A DNA stretch of 64,000 nt from Bacillus sp. FJAT-28004. GTDB lineage: Bacteria > Bacillota > Bacilli > Paenibacillales > Paenibacillaceae. The position numbers and the translations under genes are program-made. This document shows positions 52,771 to 61,704 of the stretch, piece after piece (the stretch's first letter is position 1; each line of letters opens with the position of its first letter). The stretch covers positions 1,162,080 to 1,226,079 of the forward strand of contig NZ_LGHP01000002.1 in the NCBI RefSeq assembly GCF_001280845.1, in the 5' to 3' direction. The notes below the pieces were generated by a model that saw nothing but the letters and a program-made list of their open reading frames with translations, had not been told where the DNA came from and made no database searches.

Positions 52771-52932
52771 TTATTTGCCTTTCTTGGATGCGGCCCAAAA
52801 TGCGAGTACGACAAGGGGGATAAAAATGTACCACGGAATGGTAATTGTGCCGCCAACAATAAAAGCGAGCACCATCACGAGCAAGACACCGAGAATAATG
52901 TAAAGACAGCCTCTGCCGAACGTTTCCATCAT
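52771..52932 (-). CDS. small membrane protein, 53 aa
   Basis: Not recognised. Two hydrophobic helices (~7-24 CLYIILGVLLVMVLAFIVG and ~29-46 PWYIFIPLVVLAFWAA, shortened) and a basic end SKKGK. Two adjacent ATGs; the first (52932) has AGGAGG at seven bases. Its leader carries TGCTTACGAAG followed by a perfect hairpin, the same layout as the ylbG leader. Confidence 0.65.
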   Translation of the reverse strand: MMETFGRGCLYIILGVLLVMVLAFIVGGTITIPWYIFIPLVVLAFWAASKKGK

Positions 52933-52937
52933 TAATC

Positions 52938-52985
52938 GCCTCCTAAAGCTTAGGTTTTGCGGGAACAAAACCTTCTTCGTAAGCA
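52938..52985 (-). promoter_or_regulatory. third copy of the TGCTTACGAAG + hairpin + SD leader
   Basis: On the minus strand: TGCTTACGAAG (52985-52975), then GGTTTTG and CAAAACC (52972-52966 and 52959-52953) pairing around a six-base loop, then TTAGGAGGC and the ATG at 52932. The stem sequence differs from that at ylbG but the architecture is the same. Confidence 0.5.
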
Positions 52986-53093
52986 GTCACTTCTTGAGAG
53001 TATATTCGGTATAAACGTTTTTATGGGTTGTATGGTTCCAAATAATTGAGTGGACAAAGAGGCTTCAGCGTAAAAACAAGCTACCTGAGCCAA

Positions 53094-53123
53094 ACAAAAA
53101 AATGGCCCGCAGCGATGCGGGCC
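53094..53123 (-). terminator. minus-strand terminator
   Basis: GGCCCGC and GCGGGCC pair around six bases. On the minus strand the stem is followed by a run of seven T, serving the DUF418 gene. Confidence 0.8.
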
Positions 53124-53194
53124 GGTGTCCTAGATCTATATATCAACAGTGGGGTTGATGTCTCTTAGTATAGAAAATGAACCTTAATGCAGTA

Positions 53195-54250
53195 TTAAAA
53201 ATGTTTGTCGGTTTGTTTACAAAAATGTATGTTTCGAATTGTAGGAATCGTCCAATAGGTTGCGATTCTCCATATCCATTCCATCGGTCCCATTCTGAAA
53301 AATGAGAGCCAGATCATACTGAATAACATTTGGATAAAATAAATACCGATGCAGAGCAGCGTCGTTTGAATAGGGCCAAGCATGCCATTTAGATTGAAAA
53401 ATTTACCTGCCAAGAGCACGATGACCGTTTGCCCCAAATAATTGGTTAAGGCCATTTGGCCATATGCGCTTAGAGGTTTTAGCAGAGTACGCATAAAGGA
53501 ATGTTGAACAGCTCGAACAAGTGTAGTGACATAAAATAAAGCGATAAGAAGACCAACAAATTCAGCTGTTCCTTGGTAAATTTGCATGGCTATAATTTCG
53601 GATGAAGAACTGCCTTCTTCAATCACCATAAAGATTTGCTCGGGTATTAGGCGTAACTGGATATAAAAACCAATAGCGGCCACTACAAAAGCTATCAAAT
53701 GAAGCTTACGGATTGCAGACTTTGATTCTGTAAGACGTTGAAACACCTTATATTGTCCAGCTGCAAGTCCCAGTAGAAACAAAGGCAGAATAAGCAATAG
53801 CTTGCCTCCTAGAAAGGCGGCTGGAATAATAGTCGCTAAAGCTATAATAAGGTTGATTTTTGCGTTCAGCTTGTAAAAAGGGAGCAGGATGAAGCCAGCA
53901 ATCGCGTAAAGAAACAATGCTTCTCCGGGATGGAATTTCTGATGAACAAATCCTATCACTAACAAGAAAATAAGCCGACGAATAAACAAAATGTAGCCGT
54001 TATTGCCTTTCTCAATAGCTCTAGATAGAAATAAATAAAAGCCTACGCCGAATAAAAAGGTGAAAATGACATAGAATCGTGACTCTACCATTAAGTCGAG
54101 CAAACGTGACATGTACCAGTTAGCAGTTCCCGCTTCAGCTGGCGCTACGTTAAGAAGGGGTAAAATATTAACAAGCAGGATGCCGATTAAAGCAAAACCA
54201 CGCAAATAATCAAGCGTTTCAATTCGTGTATTTACCGAGATGGGGTTCAA
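53195..54250 (-). CDS. DUF418 family membrane protein
   Basis: About 351 residues with 8-10 membrane segments. Opening ETLDYLRGFALIGILLVNI and a C-terminal LSAYGQMALTNYLGQT with SFFRMGPMEWIWRIATYW are signatures of DUF418/YeiB proteins, whose role is unknown (possibly acyl transfer, as they resemble acyltransferase-3 membrane domains). TTG 54250 is preferred: AGGAG is ten bases upstream and the family begins close to this point. ATG 54271 is the alternative. A 26-codon peptide gene lies just upstream on the same strand. Confidence 0.85.
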   Translation of the reverse strand: MNPISVNTRIETLDYLRGFALIGILLVNILPLLNVAPAEAGTANWYMSRLLDLMVESRFYVIFTFLFGVGFYLFLSRAIEKGNNGYILFIRRLIFLLVIGFVHQKFHPGEALFLYAIAGFILLPFYKLNAKINLIIALATIIPAAFLGGKLLLILPLFLLGLAAGQYKVFQRLTESKSAIRKLHLIAFVVAAIGFYIQLRLIPEQIFMVIEEGSSSSEIIAMQIYQGTAEFVGLLIALFYVTTLVRAVQHSFMRTLLKPLSAYGQMALTNYLGQTVIVLLAGKFFNLNGMLGPIQTTLLCIGIYFIQMLFSMIWLSFFRMGPMEWIWRIATYWTIPTIRNIHFCKQTDKHF

Positions 54251-54302
54251 GCTGTATTCACTCCTAATCATTACTTTGCAGATATAATGGCTTGAGTTTT
54301 AT

Positions 54303-54383
54303 TTAAATGGAATCTTTCCCTGTGAAAATAACAACAATAATTACAGCAGCGACAGTTTTTATTGTTTTTATCCATTGATTCAT
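54303..54383 (-). CDS. candidate 26-residue hydrophobic peptide upstream of DUF418
   Basis: A short open frame with GGAGG nine bases before ATG 54383. Translation starts MNQWIKTIKTVAAVIIVV and ends FTGKDSI: a basic start, one short hydrophobic helix, a polar end. It ends 53 bases before the DUF418 start on the same strand, so it could be a leader peptide, a small membrane partner or a signal peptide-like molecule. Real expression is unproven. Bases 54384-54509 show nothing further. Confidence 0.45.
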   Translation of the reverse strand: MNQWIKTIKTVAAVIIVVIFTGKDSI

Positions 54384-54509
54384 TAGTTGTTGCCTCCTCA
54401 GATGTTCAATAATCTATTACCTATAATAAAGAAACAGACGATAGGCAGCCATCGATTAGAGTGACATTAAAGGTGACAAGATTGTAAGGTGAAGTGTGTT
54501 GGAAACTGA

Positions 54510-54552
54510 AATAGGACGGAGCAGATGACAGCTGCTTCGTCCTATTTTTTAA
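54510..54552. terminator. bidirectional terminator
   Basis: AATAGGACGGAGCAG pairs with CTGCTTCGTCCTATT, followed by T; serves the metallo-beta-lactamase-fold gene on the minus strand less well than the plus strand. Confidence 0.7.
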
Positions 54553-54566
54553 AGTAAGATAACGAA

Positions 54567-55418
54567 CTAGTGTATATGGTTTTTTTCAGGGACAAAACGT
54601 CCATGCTCCGGAACTGCGATTTCTTTGAATTTTTTCGTAAGAAGCTTGAGATTATCTGTCAGTGTCGCTCCGAACATGGGTTCTCCGTGACCAGTAATCG
54701 CCAAATTCGGATTCAGGTCTTCAAGTTTCCTAACGGATTGCTCGGCAGCTTTCCAATTCGTCGTAAAATATTTTGGGGGACCGCTAATTTCCTGCTCCTG
54801 CGTTATGACCTTATATAGCGATTCCTGCTTAACCGTTGCAAAAGCATCACCGGCAATCAGAGTGCCATCCTCAGGGCGAAAAAATGAAGTATGTCCTGGT
54901 GTATGTCCTGGTGTATGAATATACTTCCAACCAGGCAGTCCCGGCACGCTGCCGTCCGTAGGAAACGGATGTACACTGTCGTCGAGGTTAATCCCTTTGT
55001 GAGGAAAAAAGGGAGACAGCTCAGAAATGAGGCCGCCGTGTACAGTAGAGTCAGCGGGCGGATAATCGGATTCACCGGTCAAATAGGGCAGTTCCAGCTT
55101 ATGCGCGTAGACGGGCACATTCCAATGTTCAATCAATTCAATAATGGCACCGACATGATCGAAATGGCCATGAGTTAACAGGATCGCTTGAGGAGCAGAG
55201 TCAAAGCGCTCCTCTGCCTCTTTAATAATTTTATTAGCGGATCCTGGCATGCCCGCATCAATAAGAACCCAGCCGTCTTCTGATTTTTTTGGATCACCAA
55301 TAAAACAAACATTAACGATTTGGATAGAGTAACAATAAACATCAGGCCGATAAGCCAGTCCATTTCCACTAGCAGAAGTCGTTATCGGCACAATAGAATG
55401 TTCGAATGAGCTCTCCAA
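54567..55418 (-). CDS. metallo-beta-lactamase-fold hydrolase
   Basis: A 283-residue MBL-fold hydrolase. Zinc ligands: THGHFDHVG (~82-90), HTPGHTPGHTSFF (~168), AGDAF (Asp, ~190) and ITGHGEP (His, ~245), close to the YflN/glyoxalase-II-like type. No signal peptide, so cytosolic; substrate unknown. TTG 55418 follows AGGAGG at nine bases. Divergent from the FAD-Rieske gene, sharing a 199-base gap in which no clear promoter was identified. Confidence 0.85.
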   Translation of the reverse strand: MESSFEHSIVPITTSASGNGLAYRPDVYCYSIQIVNVCFIGDPKKSEDGWVLIDAGMPGSANKIIKEAEERFDSAPQAILLTHGHFDHVGAIIELIEHWNVPVYAHKLELPYLTGESDYPPADSTVHGGLISELSPFFPHKGINLDDSVHPFPTDGSVPGLPGWKYIHTPGHTPGHTSFFRPEDGTLIAGDAFATVKQESLYKVITQEQEISGPPKYFTTNWKAAEQSVRKLEDLNPNLAITGHGEPMFGATLTDNLKLLTKKFKEIAVPEHGRFVPEKNHIH

Positions 55419-55617
55419 CGTAAAACGCCTCCTTTGTCATCATTCTCTTGTATAAACTGTCCAAATGACAGTTGCTTATGCTGTGCCCTGAGGTTGTGCT
55501 GCTTATTAACATCGCTCCCTCACCGTGCGTCTTCGTTAACATCGGATTTTTATGCTTAGAATGAAATAATATCGATTGGTACAAATTAAGGTGCATTATT
55601 TTTAGGAGGTGATGGTA

Positions 55618-57162
55618 TTGGCGAAAACTTATGACTTGCCCAAATTTCCGGAGTCCTACTGGTCTGAAACATCGAGTCGGCAATCATCGTACGCGACACT
55701 CGAAGAGAACATAGAAGCCGATATTGCCGTCGTCGGAGGCGGTATCTCGGGTATAACAACTGCTTATTTACTAGCCCAGGATGGATTTAAAGTTGTACTC
55801 ATTGAAGCGGGTCAGCTACTTAATGGAACAACGGGACATACGACTGCAAAGATTACAGCCCAGCATGATCTTATCTACGATGAGCTCATACAGCATGTTG
55901 GTACGGAGAAGGCAGCCTTATATTATAAGGCGAACAATGATGCTCTTCAATTCATTAAGGAAACCATCAAGCAATATCAAATTGAATGTGGATTTTCCGT
56001 GCAGGATGCGTATGTGTATACAGATTCGGAGGCATACATAGCTAAGCTTGAGAAGGAAATGTCCGCTTATTCAATTTTAGGGATATCCGGAGCTTACGTG
56101 GATCAAATTCCATTACAAATACCAGCTAAAGCAGCCGTCATTATGCGTAATCAAGCACAATTTCACCCTTTGCAATATTTGTATGAACTTGTGCGGAAGT
56201 TTATAGAAGCAGGAGGAGTTATTTATGAGAAAACGACAGCTATTGATGTAGAGACAGGACCTTTGCCAGAAGTCATTACAAGCAAAGGTCATCGAATCAA
56301 ATGTAAGCATGTCGTCTCCTGTACTCATTTTCCTTTCTATGATGGGCATGGATTTTATTTCTCAAGAATGCATGCAGATCGCTCCTATGTACTCGGCATT
56401 CATGCCATGGATGATGTAAAAGGCGGCATGTACATAAGCGCTGAGGATCCAAAACGCTCCATACGCTATGTAGAAACAGCGGGAAATTCCAAGTTACTGC
56501 TCATAGGCGGTCAAAGCCATAAAACAGGACAGGGGATTTGTACAATTAACTATTATGAGGAGCTGAAGAGATTCGCAGAACAGCATTTTCGAATGAAAGA
56601 AATTGCTTATCGGTGGTCTGCACAGGATCTTGTTACCGGAGATAAGATACCGTATATCGGTCGAATAACAGAGTCCTCATCCAATGTTTTTATAGCGACA
56701 GGCTATCGTAAATGGGGCATGACGAATGGAACGGCAGCCGCTATACTCATTAGAGATTTAATTATGAAGAAGGATAATGCATATGAGGAACTATATGCAC
56801 CATCGCGCTCGATGTCACTGGGAACGATCGCAAATCTTATCGTAGACAACGCCGATGTGGCAAAACATCTTATAGCGGGCAAACTCGAAATGACTCATAG
56901 ACGTCCTGATGATTTGGCGCTGGATGAAGGAAGTGTCGTATTCATTCATGGCAAAAGAGCAGGAGCTTACAAATCTGAAGAGGGAAAGCTATTCCTCGTA
57001 GATACAACCTGCACCCATATGGGCTGTGAAGTAGAATGGAATAATGGAGATCGCACATGGGATTGTCCGTGCCATGGTTCCAGATTTGCAATAAATGGCG
57101 ATGTGATGGAAGGACCAGCAGAAGAGCCTTTAAAAACCTTGCATATTCGCCATTACGAATGA
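55618..57162 (+). CDS. FAD-dependent oxidoreductase with C-terminal Rieske domain
   Basis: A 514-residue DAO-type flavoprotein fused to a Rieske [2Fe-2S] domain, the layout of B. subtilis YhfW. Dinucleotide motif VVGGGISGITTAYLLA at ~36-51, IEAG at the end of the next strand, and the family segment GTTGHTTAKITAQHD. The Rieske ligands are CTHMGC (~463) and CPCHGSRF (~484). Substrate unknown; the domains suggest electron transfer from flavin to the cluster. TTG 55618 has AGGAGG at eight bases, better than GTG 55609 or ATG 55612. Confidence 0.88.
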   Translation: MAKTYDLPKFPESYWSETSSRQSSYATLEENIEADIAVVGGGISGITTAYLLAQDGFKVVLIEAGQLLNGTTGHTTAKITAQHDLIYDELIQHVGTEKAALYYKANNDALQFIKETIKQYQIECGFSVQDAYVYTDSEAYIAKLEKEMSAYSILGISGAYVDQIPLQIPAKAAVIMRNQAQFHPLQYLYELVRKFIEAGGVIYEKTTAIDVETGPLPEVITSKGHRIKCKHVVSCTHFPFYDGHGFYFSRMHADRSYVLGIHAMDDVKGGMYISAEDPKRSIRYVETAGNSKLLLIGGQSHKTGQGICTINYYEELKRFAEQHFRMKEIAYRWSAQDLVTGDKIPYIGRITESSSNVFIATGYRKWGMTNGTAAAILIRDLIMKKDNAYEELYAPSRSMSLGTIANLIVDNADVAKHLIAGKLEMTHRRPDDLALDEGSVVFIHGKRAGAYKSEEGKLFLVDTTCTHMGCEVEWNNGDRTWDCPCHGSRFAINGDVMEGPAEEPLKTLHIRHYE

Positions 57163-57210
57163 CCCTGTGATAGCTTCGTCGTTTTAAAACAAGGAAGGAG
57201 TAGTACATTT

Positions 57211-58425
57211 GTGAAGAAGAAGTGGGACTTAGCAGCTTTAGCATCCATTCCATTAATTATGACGCTCGCTAACTCGATGTTGATTCCCATATTGCCATTA
57301 ATGAAGAAGAAATTGAATATTTCTTCTGTGCAATCAAGCTTAATCATAACGATTTATGCTGCAGTCTCCATTATTTGCATTCCGATCGCCGGGTATTTGT
57401 CAGATCGCTTCGGACGAAAAATCGTTATTATTATCGGTTTGTCGATTGCAGCAATCGGAGGTTTGATATCAGGTTTAGCTGCTTGGCTGATGGATTCCCA
57501 CGTATATGAAGTCATTTTGGCAGGCCGATTCATTCAAGGGATCGGCGCTGCAGGCGCATTTCCCATCGTACTTCCTTTAGTAGGTGATATGTTTGAGAGT
57601 GAGGAGGAGGTAAGCAATGGGCTTGGAATGATTGAAACCTCCAATACTTTTGGGAAAGTACTCAGTCCTGTATTAGGCTCGGCGCTTGCGCTTGTTATAT
57701 GGTATTTGCCACTTGCTGTTATTCCGTTCATATCCTTAATTTCAATCATCGGGGTTATCTTCCTTGTAAAAGAGCCTAAATCAAAACAAAAGCAAAAAGA
57801 AGAGAACAGTTTAAAAAAGTTTTTTCAATCGATCAAATCAATACTCGCTGAGAAGGGACACTGGCTTTATGCAATATTTGCAATTGGTGGTCTTGCGATG
57901 TTCATTATGTTCGGATTTCTATATTACTTGTCATCGGTCTTAGAGGATCGTTATAAAATTGAAGGTATTTGGAAAGGATTACTGCTTGCCATTCCTTTAA
58001 GCGCAATATGCCTCGCTTCATTCATCACTGGTAAAATCGTTGGTGAAAATAAAGCAAGAATGAAGTGGTTTATTGTCATAGGTACAGCTGTGCTTACGGG
58101 GATGATGTTAGCATGTGGAATGATGAATACGAAAGGGATATTCCTCCTAATAACCTTTATGTTTATAAGCGGCGCTGGTATCGGTCTAGCTTTGCCAAGC
58201 TTGGATGCTTTAATAACGGAAGGCATCGAGAAAAAACAGCGAGGTACGATTACCTCGCTGTATAGCAGCACTCGTTTTATAGGTGTAGCTGTAGGGCCGC
58301 TGATCGCGTCATTGCTGCTCAAAAACGAAGCTTTGTTGTTTTATATGTTTGCGGGATTCGCATTGCTCTGCTCCATATTAGCGTGGCTAACCATTAAGCC
58401 AAGCAAGCAGAAATCGATTTCGTGA
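57211..58425 (+). CDS. MFS transporter
   Basis: A 404-residue, 12-helix major facilitator. MFS motif A is seen as GYLSDRFGRKIVIIIG near residue 60-76, and LAGRFIQGIGAAGAFP (motif B) at ~108. The second half contains a weaker copy. Its type is that of drug/H+ antiporters such as the Bcr/CflA or YvmA groups. GTG start with AAGGAGTAG upstream; 48 bases after the FAD-Rieske gene and perhaps cotranscribed. Confidence 0.88.
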   Translation: MKKKWDLAALASIPLIMTLANSMLIPILPLMKKKLNISSVQSSLIITIYAAVSIICIPIAGYLSDRFGRKIVIIIGLSIAAIGGLISGLAAWLMDSHVYEVILAGRFIQGIGAAGAFPIVLPLVGDMFESEEEVSNGLGMIETSNTFGKVLSPVLGSALALVIWYLPLAVIPFISLISIIGVIFLVKEPKSKQKQKEENSLKKFFQSIKSILAEKGHWLYAIFAIGGLAMFIMFGFLYYLSSVLEDRYKIEGIWKGLLLAIPLSAICLASFITGKIVGENKARMKWFIVIGTAVLTGMMLACGMMNTKGIFLLITFMFISGAGIGLALPSLDALITEGIEKKQRGTITSLYSSTRFIGVAVGPLIASLLLKNEALLFYMFAGFALLCSILAWLTIKPSKQKSIS

Positions 58426-58472
58426 GAAGGTTGTAAAAAAAGATCATTTCAGCGAATGAAGTAGCTTTCGAG

Positions 58473-58503
58473 AAGATGGGCTAGCTGCATGCTATCCCAT
58501 CTT
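58473..58503. terminator. hairpin between convergent genes
   Basis: AAGATGGG...AGC pairs with GCT...CCCATCTT. It spans the stop of the nuclease gene and may slow transcription in both directions. Confidence 0.5.
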
Positions 58504-59059
58504 TATCGCGATCCAATTTTAACGAATAACCAGGGTCTCCTTTATGCAAAGGAGCAGCTCCAGCCTCTCTTACGGCAGTGCAATTGGCATAATATACGGT
58601 TTCTTCGTCTGGCTCCGGTTGCTTCAAGGCTCCATCAATAACGAATAATACACGTGTTCCGTCCTCTAAATCGCTCAAAAGATTTCCAATCCACGAACCA
58701 GCTCCGCGATTATCCTTTGGTGTTACATAAGCAATATTTGCACCGTCGCCGCCTTCTTTGCACATGGCCATCGGCCATTCATCCCGGTCATATCCTTTTT
58801 TTGTCGGAACACCCCTCAGCGAGGCATCACGATTAGCGTCAGCGCCATTTCGATCAATCGTGCAAACAGCTGAAGCTCCTGCGCGAATCGCAGCTGCAAT
58901 ATGCGCCATCGTTTCCGGATAACGGTCAGTAGGTAAAGTGATCGTCATTCCATAATCTGAACCAGTGGAGGCAGATTTTGAATCGGGATTAATAATTAAT
59001 TGTCCGCAGCCTGTGAGGATAAGCGTGAGAGTGAGTAATGCGGCTAACCATGATCTCAT
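58481..59059 (-). CDS. NucA/NucB-type DNase lipoprotein with excalibur domain
   Basis: A 192-residue secreted lipoprotein. Lipobox LILTGCG at ~13-19. The NucB nuclease core (~35-140) shows the typical ITLPTDRYPET..HI, KKGYDRDEWPMAMC, and NRGAGSWIGNLLSDLEDGT (last in ~19 residues). The C-terminal ~35 residues are an excalibur domain with YYANCTAVREAGAAPLHKG and DRDKDGIACS, a predicted Ca2+ site. ATG 59059 follows GGAGATACATC; longer in-frame starts were rejected as they would destroy the signal peptide. Likely degrades extracellular DNA during sporulation or nutrient uptake. Confidence 0.87.
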   Translation of the reverse strand: MRSWLAALLTLTLILTGCGQLIINPDSKSASTGSDYGMTITLPTDRYPETMAHIAAAIRAGASAVCTIDRNGADANRDASLRGVPTKKGYDRDEWPMAMCKEGGDGANIAYVTPKDNRGAGSWIGNLLSDLEDGTRVLFVIDGALKQPEPDEETVYYANCTAVREAGAAPLHKGDPGYSLKLDRDKDGIACS

Positions 59060-59195
59060 GATGTATCTCCATTTCAAGTCATATGAAATCATCATACTAT
59101 ACGCCTTGCGGTTGCGGATAGGATGAGGTTGACAATACTGTGCAAATACGGTGAATTCCGCAATTCTAAATGATTTCAAATGATTTTAACGGAGT

Positions 59196-59227
59196 AAAAA
59201 AAAGAAGACCTATCGAATAGGTCTTCT
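59196..59227 (-). terminator. minus-strand terminator of yjcZ
   Basis: AGAAGACCTAT and ATAGGTCTTCT (11 perfect pairs, three-base loop) followed on the minus strand by seven T. Confidence 0.92.
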
Positions 59228-59290
59228 GAGGAAGTGTATGAGGAAAGTATAGCAGCTTGGTGTTTAAAGGGTTACCTATTGCAGGGGATA

Positions 59291-59410
59291 TTAATACCCC
59301 TTGCCGTAACCGCCGAAGATACCACAACTGCAAGCGATAATAACGAGCAAAATGAAAAGGACCAGAATCGTACCAGTGTTAGTGAAAGCACCGCCAACGT
59401 GACCGGACAT
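59291..59410 (-). CDS. YjcZ-family sporulation peptide
   Basis: A 39-residue peptide: MSGHVGGAFTNTG, then the hydrophobic helix ILVLFILLVIIACSC, then GIFGGYGKGY. The Gly-rich start, FxLIVVLFILLVII-like helix and small size match YjcZ-type proteins, which are expressed late in sporulation with unknown function. AGGAGG sits 11 bases before ATG 59410. On its strand, GCATAACCTA further upstream (~59450) resembles a sigma-K -10 (gCATAnnnTA). Its own terminator follows. Confidence 0.85.
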   Translation of the reverse strand: MSGHVGGAFTNTGTILVLFILLVIIACSCGIFGGYGKGY

Positions 59411-59581
59411 TTTTCATAGCACCTCCTTTTGAATAGAGTACTCTGTAGGTTATGCGCCAATTATGCTTTCTGACTGGGTGTTTGTCATAGAGACATTTTT
59501 TACATGTCATTAGCCTATAAGTGCATTTTTGTCATGGAGAGATTGGAGAACTAAAGGGTATTCGGGTTAAGGAGATGCATT

Positions 59582-60061
59582 TTACTTTAAAACCGCTGCA
59601 GGAGGATTAGACATATCCTTGTTTTCAATGAGCCGCAATAAAAGATCAAAAAACTGTTGGCGTTGATCGGAGGAAAAGTTTTCTAACAAATTTTCTGCAA
59701 TTTCGGCTTGAAATGCTAGAACCTGGCTTATATTCGCCTGCGCGATTTCTGTGAGCTGTAAAAGCGTTGCTCGACGATCTGTTGGATCGGGGATTCTGAT
59801 AAGAAGTTTTTCTCGTTCCAGTGCATCAACAAAATCGGTAACGGTGCGAGCTTTAATTCCTAGTTCAGATGCTAATTCATTCATTCGGATTTTCCCGGCT
59901 TTTGAGACAACAGATAGTAAGCGAAGCCTTGGACCCGTTATTTGATAAGGCATGTTAAGTGCGGATAACTGTGTTTCAAATTCTCTTTGGATATAGTGTG
60001 TTGCTCTCATTAATACGTGAATGATGTCTATAGGTACCGGATTGTCCGAGTTAGTAAACAT
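59582..60061 (-). CDS. MarR-family transcriptional regulator
   Basis: A 159-residue winged-helix regulator: TGPRLRLLSVVSKAGKIRMNELAS helix-turn-helix region (~45-70, in pieces) and the wing RIPDPTDRRATLLQLTE (~98). Dimerisation helices at both ends. Divergent from an MFS exporter gene, the usual local repressor-pump pair; a perfect palindrome lies in the shared control region. ATG 60061 follows AGGAGG at five bases; six in-frame codons upstream overlap that ribosome site. Confidence 0.88.
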   Translation of the reverse strand: MFTNSDNPVPIDIIHVLMRATHYIQREFETQLSALNMPYQITGPRLRLLSVVSKAGKIRMNELASELGIKARTVTDFVDALEREKLLIRIPDPTDRRATLLQLTEIAQANISQVLAFQAEIAENLLENFSSDQRQQFFDLLLRLIENKDMSNPPAAVLK

Positions 60062-60190
60062 AAAAGCCTCCTTGATCAATTTCAGATCGTTATCATCGAG
60101 TAGTTTATATCCTATTTTAGCTTATTGCATGCTAGTTGCAAATTTCAGTTGCGAAAGTAACAAATGAACGCATTTTGAGCATTTCATTTC

Positions 60191-60219
60191 TTGACAGCAC
60201 AAATAATAGTGTGTATCCT
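60191..60219 (+). promoter_or_regulatory. promoter of the MFS exporter gene
   Basis: TTGACA (60191-60196), a 17-base spacer, TATCCT (60214-60219). Confidence 0.6.
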
Positions 60220-60231
60220 CAGTATATATAA

Positions 60232-60251
60232 ATAGTGAGCTTCCTCACTAT
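60232..60251. promoter_or_regulatory. palindromic operator candidate
   Basis: ATAGTGAG and CTCACTAT separated by CTTC, perfect eight-base arms, 12 bases after the -10. Fits a MarR-dimer site covering the early transcribed region. Confidence 0.65.
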
Positions 60252-60307
60252 AAATGAATTTTTTTATTTTAGAATGATCAATATATTTAACTACTGGGGG
60301 GAAAGGC

Positions 60308-61699
60308 ATGAATGGTTCGGATTTTAAAAATGGGGATAAGCTGCTGCGAGTACTCGTTGTTACTTTAATATTCTCCGTAATGAACGGTACGATGTTCAAT
60401 GTGGCTCTTCCAGCAATTGGTGAAGAGTTCAATCTTATTCCTTCACAAGTGAGCTGGATTATGACCTCGTATATGGTTTTATATGCGATAGGTTCTATTG
60501 TGTTTGGGAAATTGGCAGATAAATATCGTTTGAAGGATTTATTGACTTATGGACTTATCGTCTTTGCAATCGGCTCGCTCATCGGCTTGCTTGCCACTGA
60601 GTACTGGATGATTATTGTAGGTCGCGTATTGCAAGCAGCAGGCGCTTCTGTGCTTCCAGCTACGGCTATGATTATACCAATCCGATATTTTGCACCTGAA
60701 AAGAGGGGGCGGGCACTTGGTACGTCAGCAATCGGACTTGCGCTGGGCAGTGCTTTGGGACCGGTTGTAGCAGGGTTAATTACAAGTGTAGGAAACTGGA
60801 GGCTCTTGTTCGTCATATCGTTGCTTCCGTTACTTACACTGCCGTTTTTTCGAAAATATTTGGACAATGCAAAGGGAACTGCGGAGAAAATAGATTTTAT
60901 TGGCGGTGGGTTGTTGGCAGCGGCGGTTGCGCTTTTTTTGCTGGCGATTACGCAGAGCAGTGGATTGCTCTTTATAGCAGGGATTGTACTGCTTGTTCTC
61001 TTTATTGTTAGAATCCGGACGGCTTCTAATCCTTTTATTCAGCCAGGTTTATTTCGCAACAAAAACTTCTCAATTGGTTTGTTTTTAGCTTTTATAACGA
61101 CGTCTATGAGCTTCAGCTTAACGTTTATGACGCCGCAATTTTTAACGGCATTAAACCAATTGTCTCCGGGCAACATTGGTTTCGTCCTTTTTCCAGCAGC
61201 TATCGCTTCCGCCATCATGGGACGCAAAGGTGGCAGGTTAGCTGACGAACGCGGCAACTTTGTTCTCGTTTCTTTCGCAACCTTATTGATTTTCTCGTGT
61301 TTTGCACTGTTATCTACTTTTGTGGGGGTATCGCCATACGTTATTGCGATTATTCTCATAGCGGGCAATGTAGGACAAACCTTCATGCAGATTGCGATGT
61401 CGAATACGATATCACGGACGCTGTCAAAAGAAGAGACGGGGGTAGGCATGGGGCTATTCTCGATGATAAACTTTATTTCGGGTGCGATTGCAATGAGCAT
61501 CATTGGGAAAATGCTGGATAATGGTTCATCATCCTTTCAATTAAATCCAGTTGTAACGAACCCGACTGGGTTTGTTTACAGTAACATCTTTGTTGTTCTT
61601 GGTATTCTGATCGTTGCTGTAATCGTCGTTTATCGTCTTCAGTTTGGGGCGGCTAAACCTGCGGCAAGAGTTAGTAAAGAAAGTACCCAAATGAGGTAA
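60308..61699 (+). CDS. MFS multidrug exporter, DHA2 (14-helix) type
   Basis: A 463-residue major facilitator. Motif A GKLADKYRLKDLLTYG near residue 65-80, RVLQAAGASVLPATAM (motif B), LGLALGSALGPVVAG-type motif C at ~140. About 14 membrane segments suggest the DHA2 family of proton-driven drug exporters (e.g. LmrB, QacA). GGGGGGAAAGGC before the ATG. Probably repressed by the divergent MarR regulator. Confidence 0.88.
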   Translation: MNGSDFKNGDKLLRVLVVTLIFSVMNGTMFNVALPAIGEEFNLIPSQVSWIMTSYMVLYAIGSIVFGKLADKYRLKDLLTYGLIVFAIGSLIGLLATEYWMIIVGRVLQAAGASVLPATAMIIPIRYFAPEKRGRALGTSAIGLALGSALGPVVAGLITSVGNWRLLFVISLLPLLTLPFFRKYLDNAKGTAEKIDFIGGGLLAAAVALFLLAITQSSGLLFIAGIVLLVLFIVRIRTASNPFIQPGLFRNKNFSIGLFLAFITTSMSFSLTFMTPQFLTALNQLSPGNIGFVLFPAAIASAIMGRKGGRLADERGNFVLVSFATLLIFSCFALLSTFVGVSPYVIAIILIAGNVGQTFMQIAMSNTISRTLSKEETGVGMGLFSMINFISGAIAMSIIGKMLDNGSSSFQLNPVVTNPTGFVYSNIFVVLGILIVAVIVVYRLQFGAAKPAARVSKESTQMR

Positions 61700-61704
61700 G
61701 AGTA

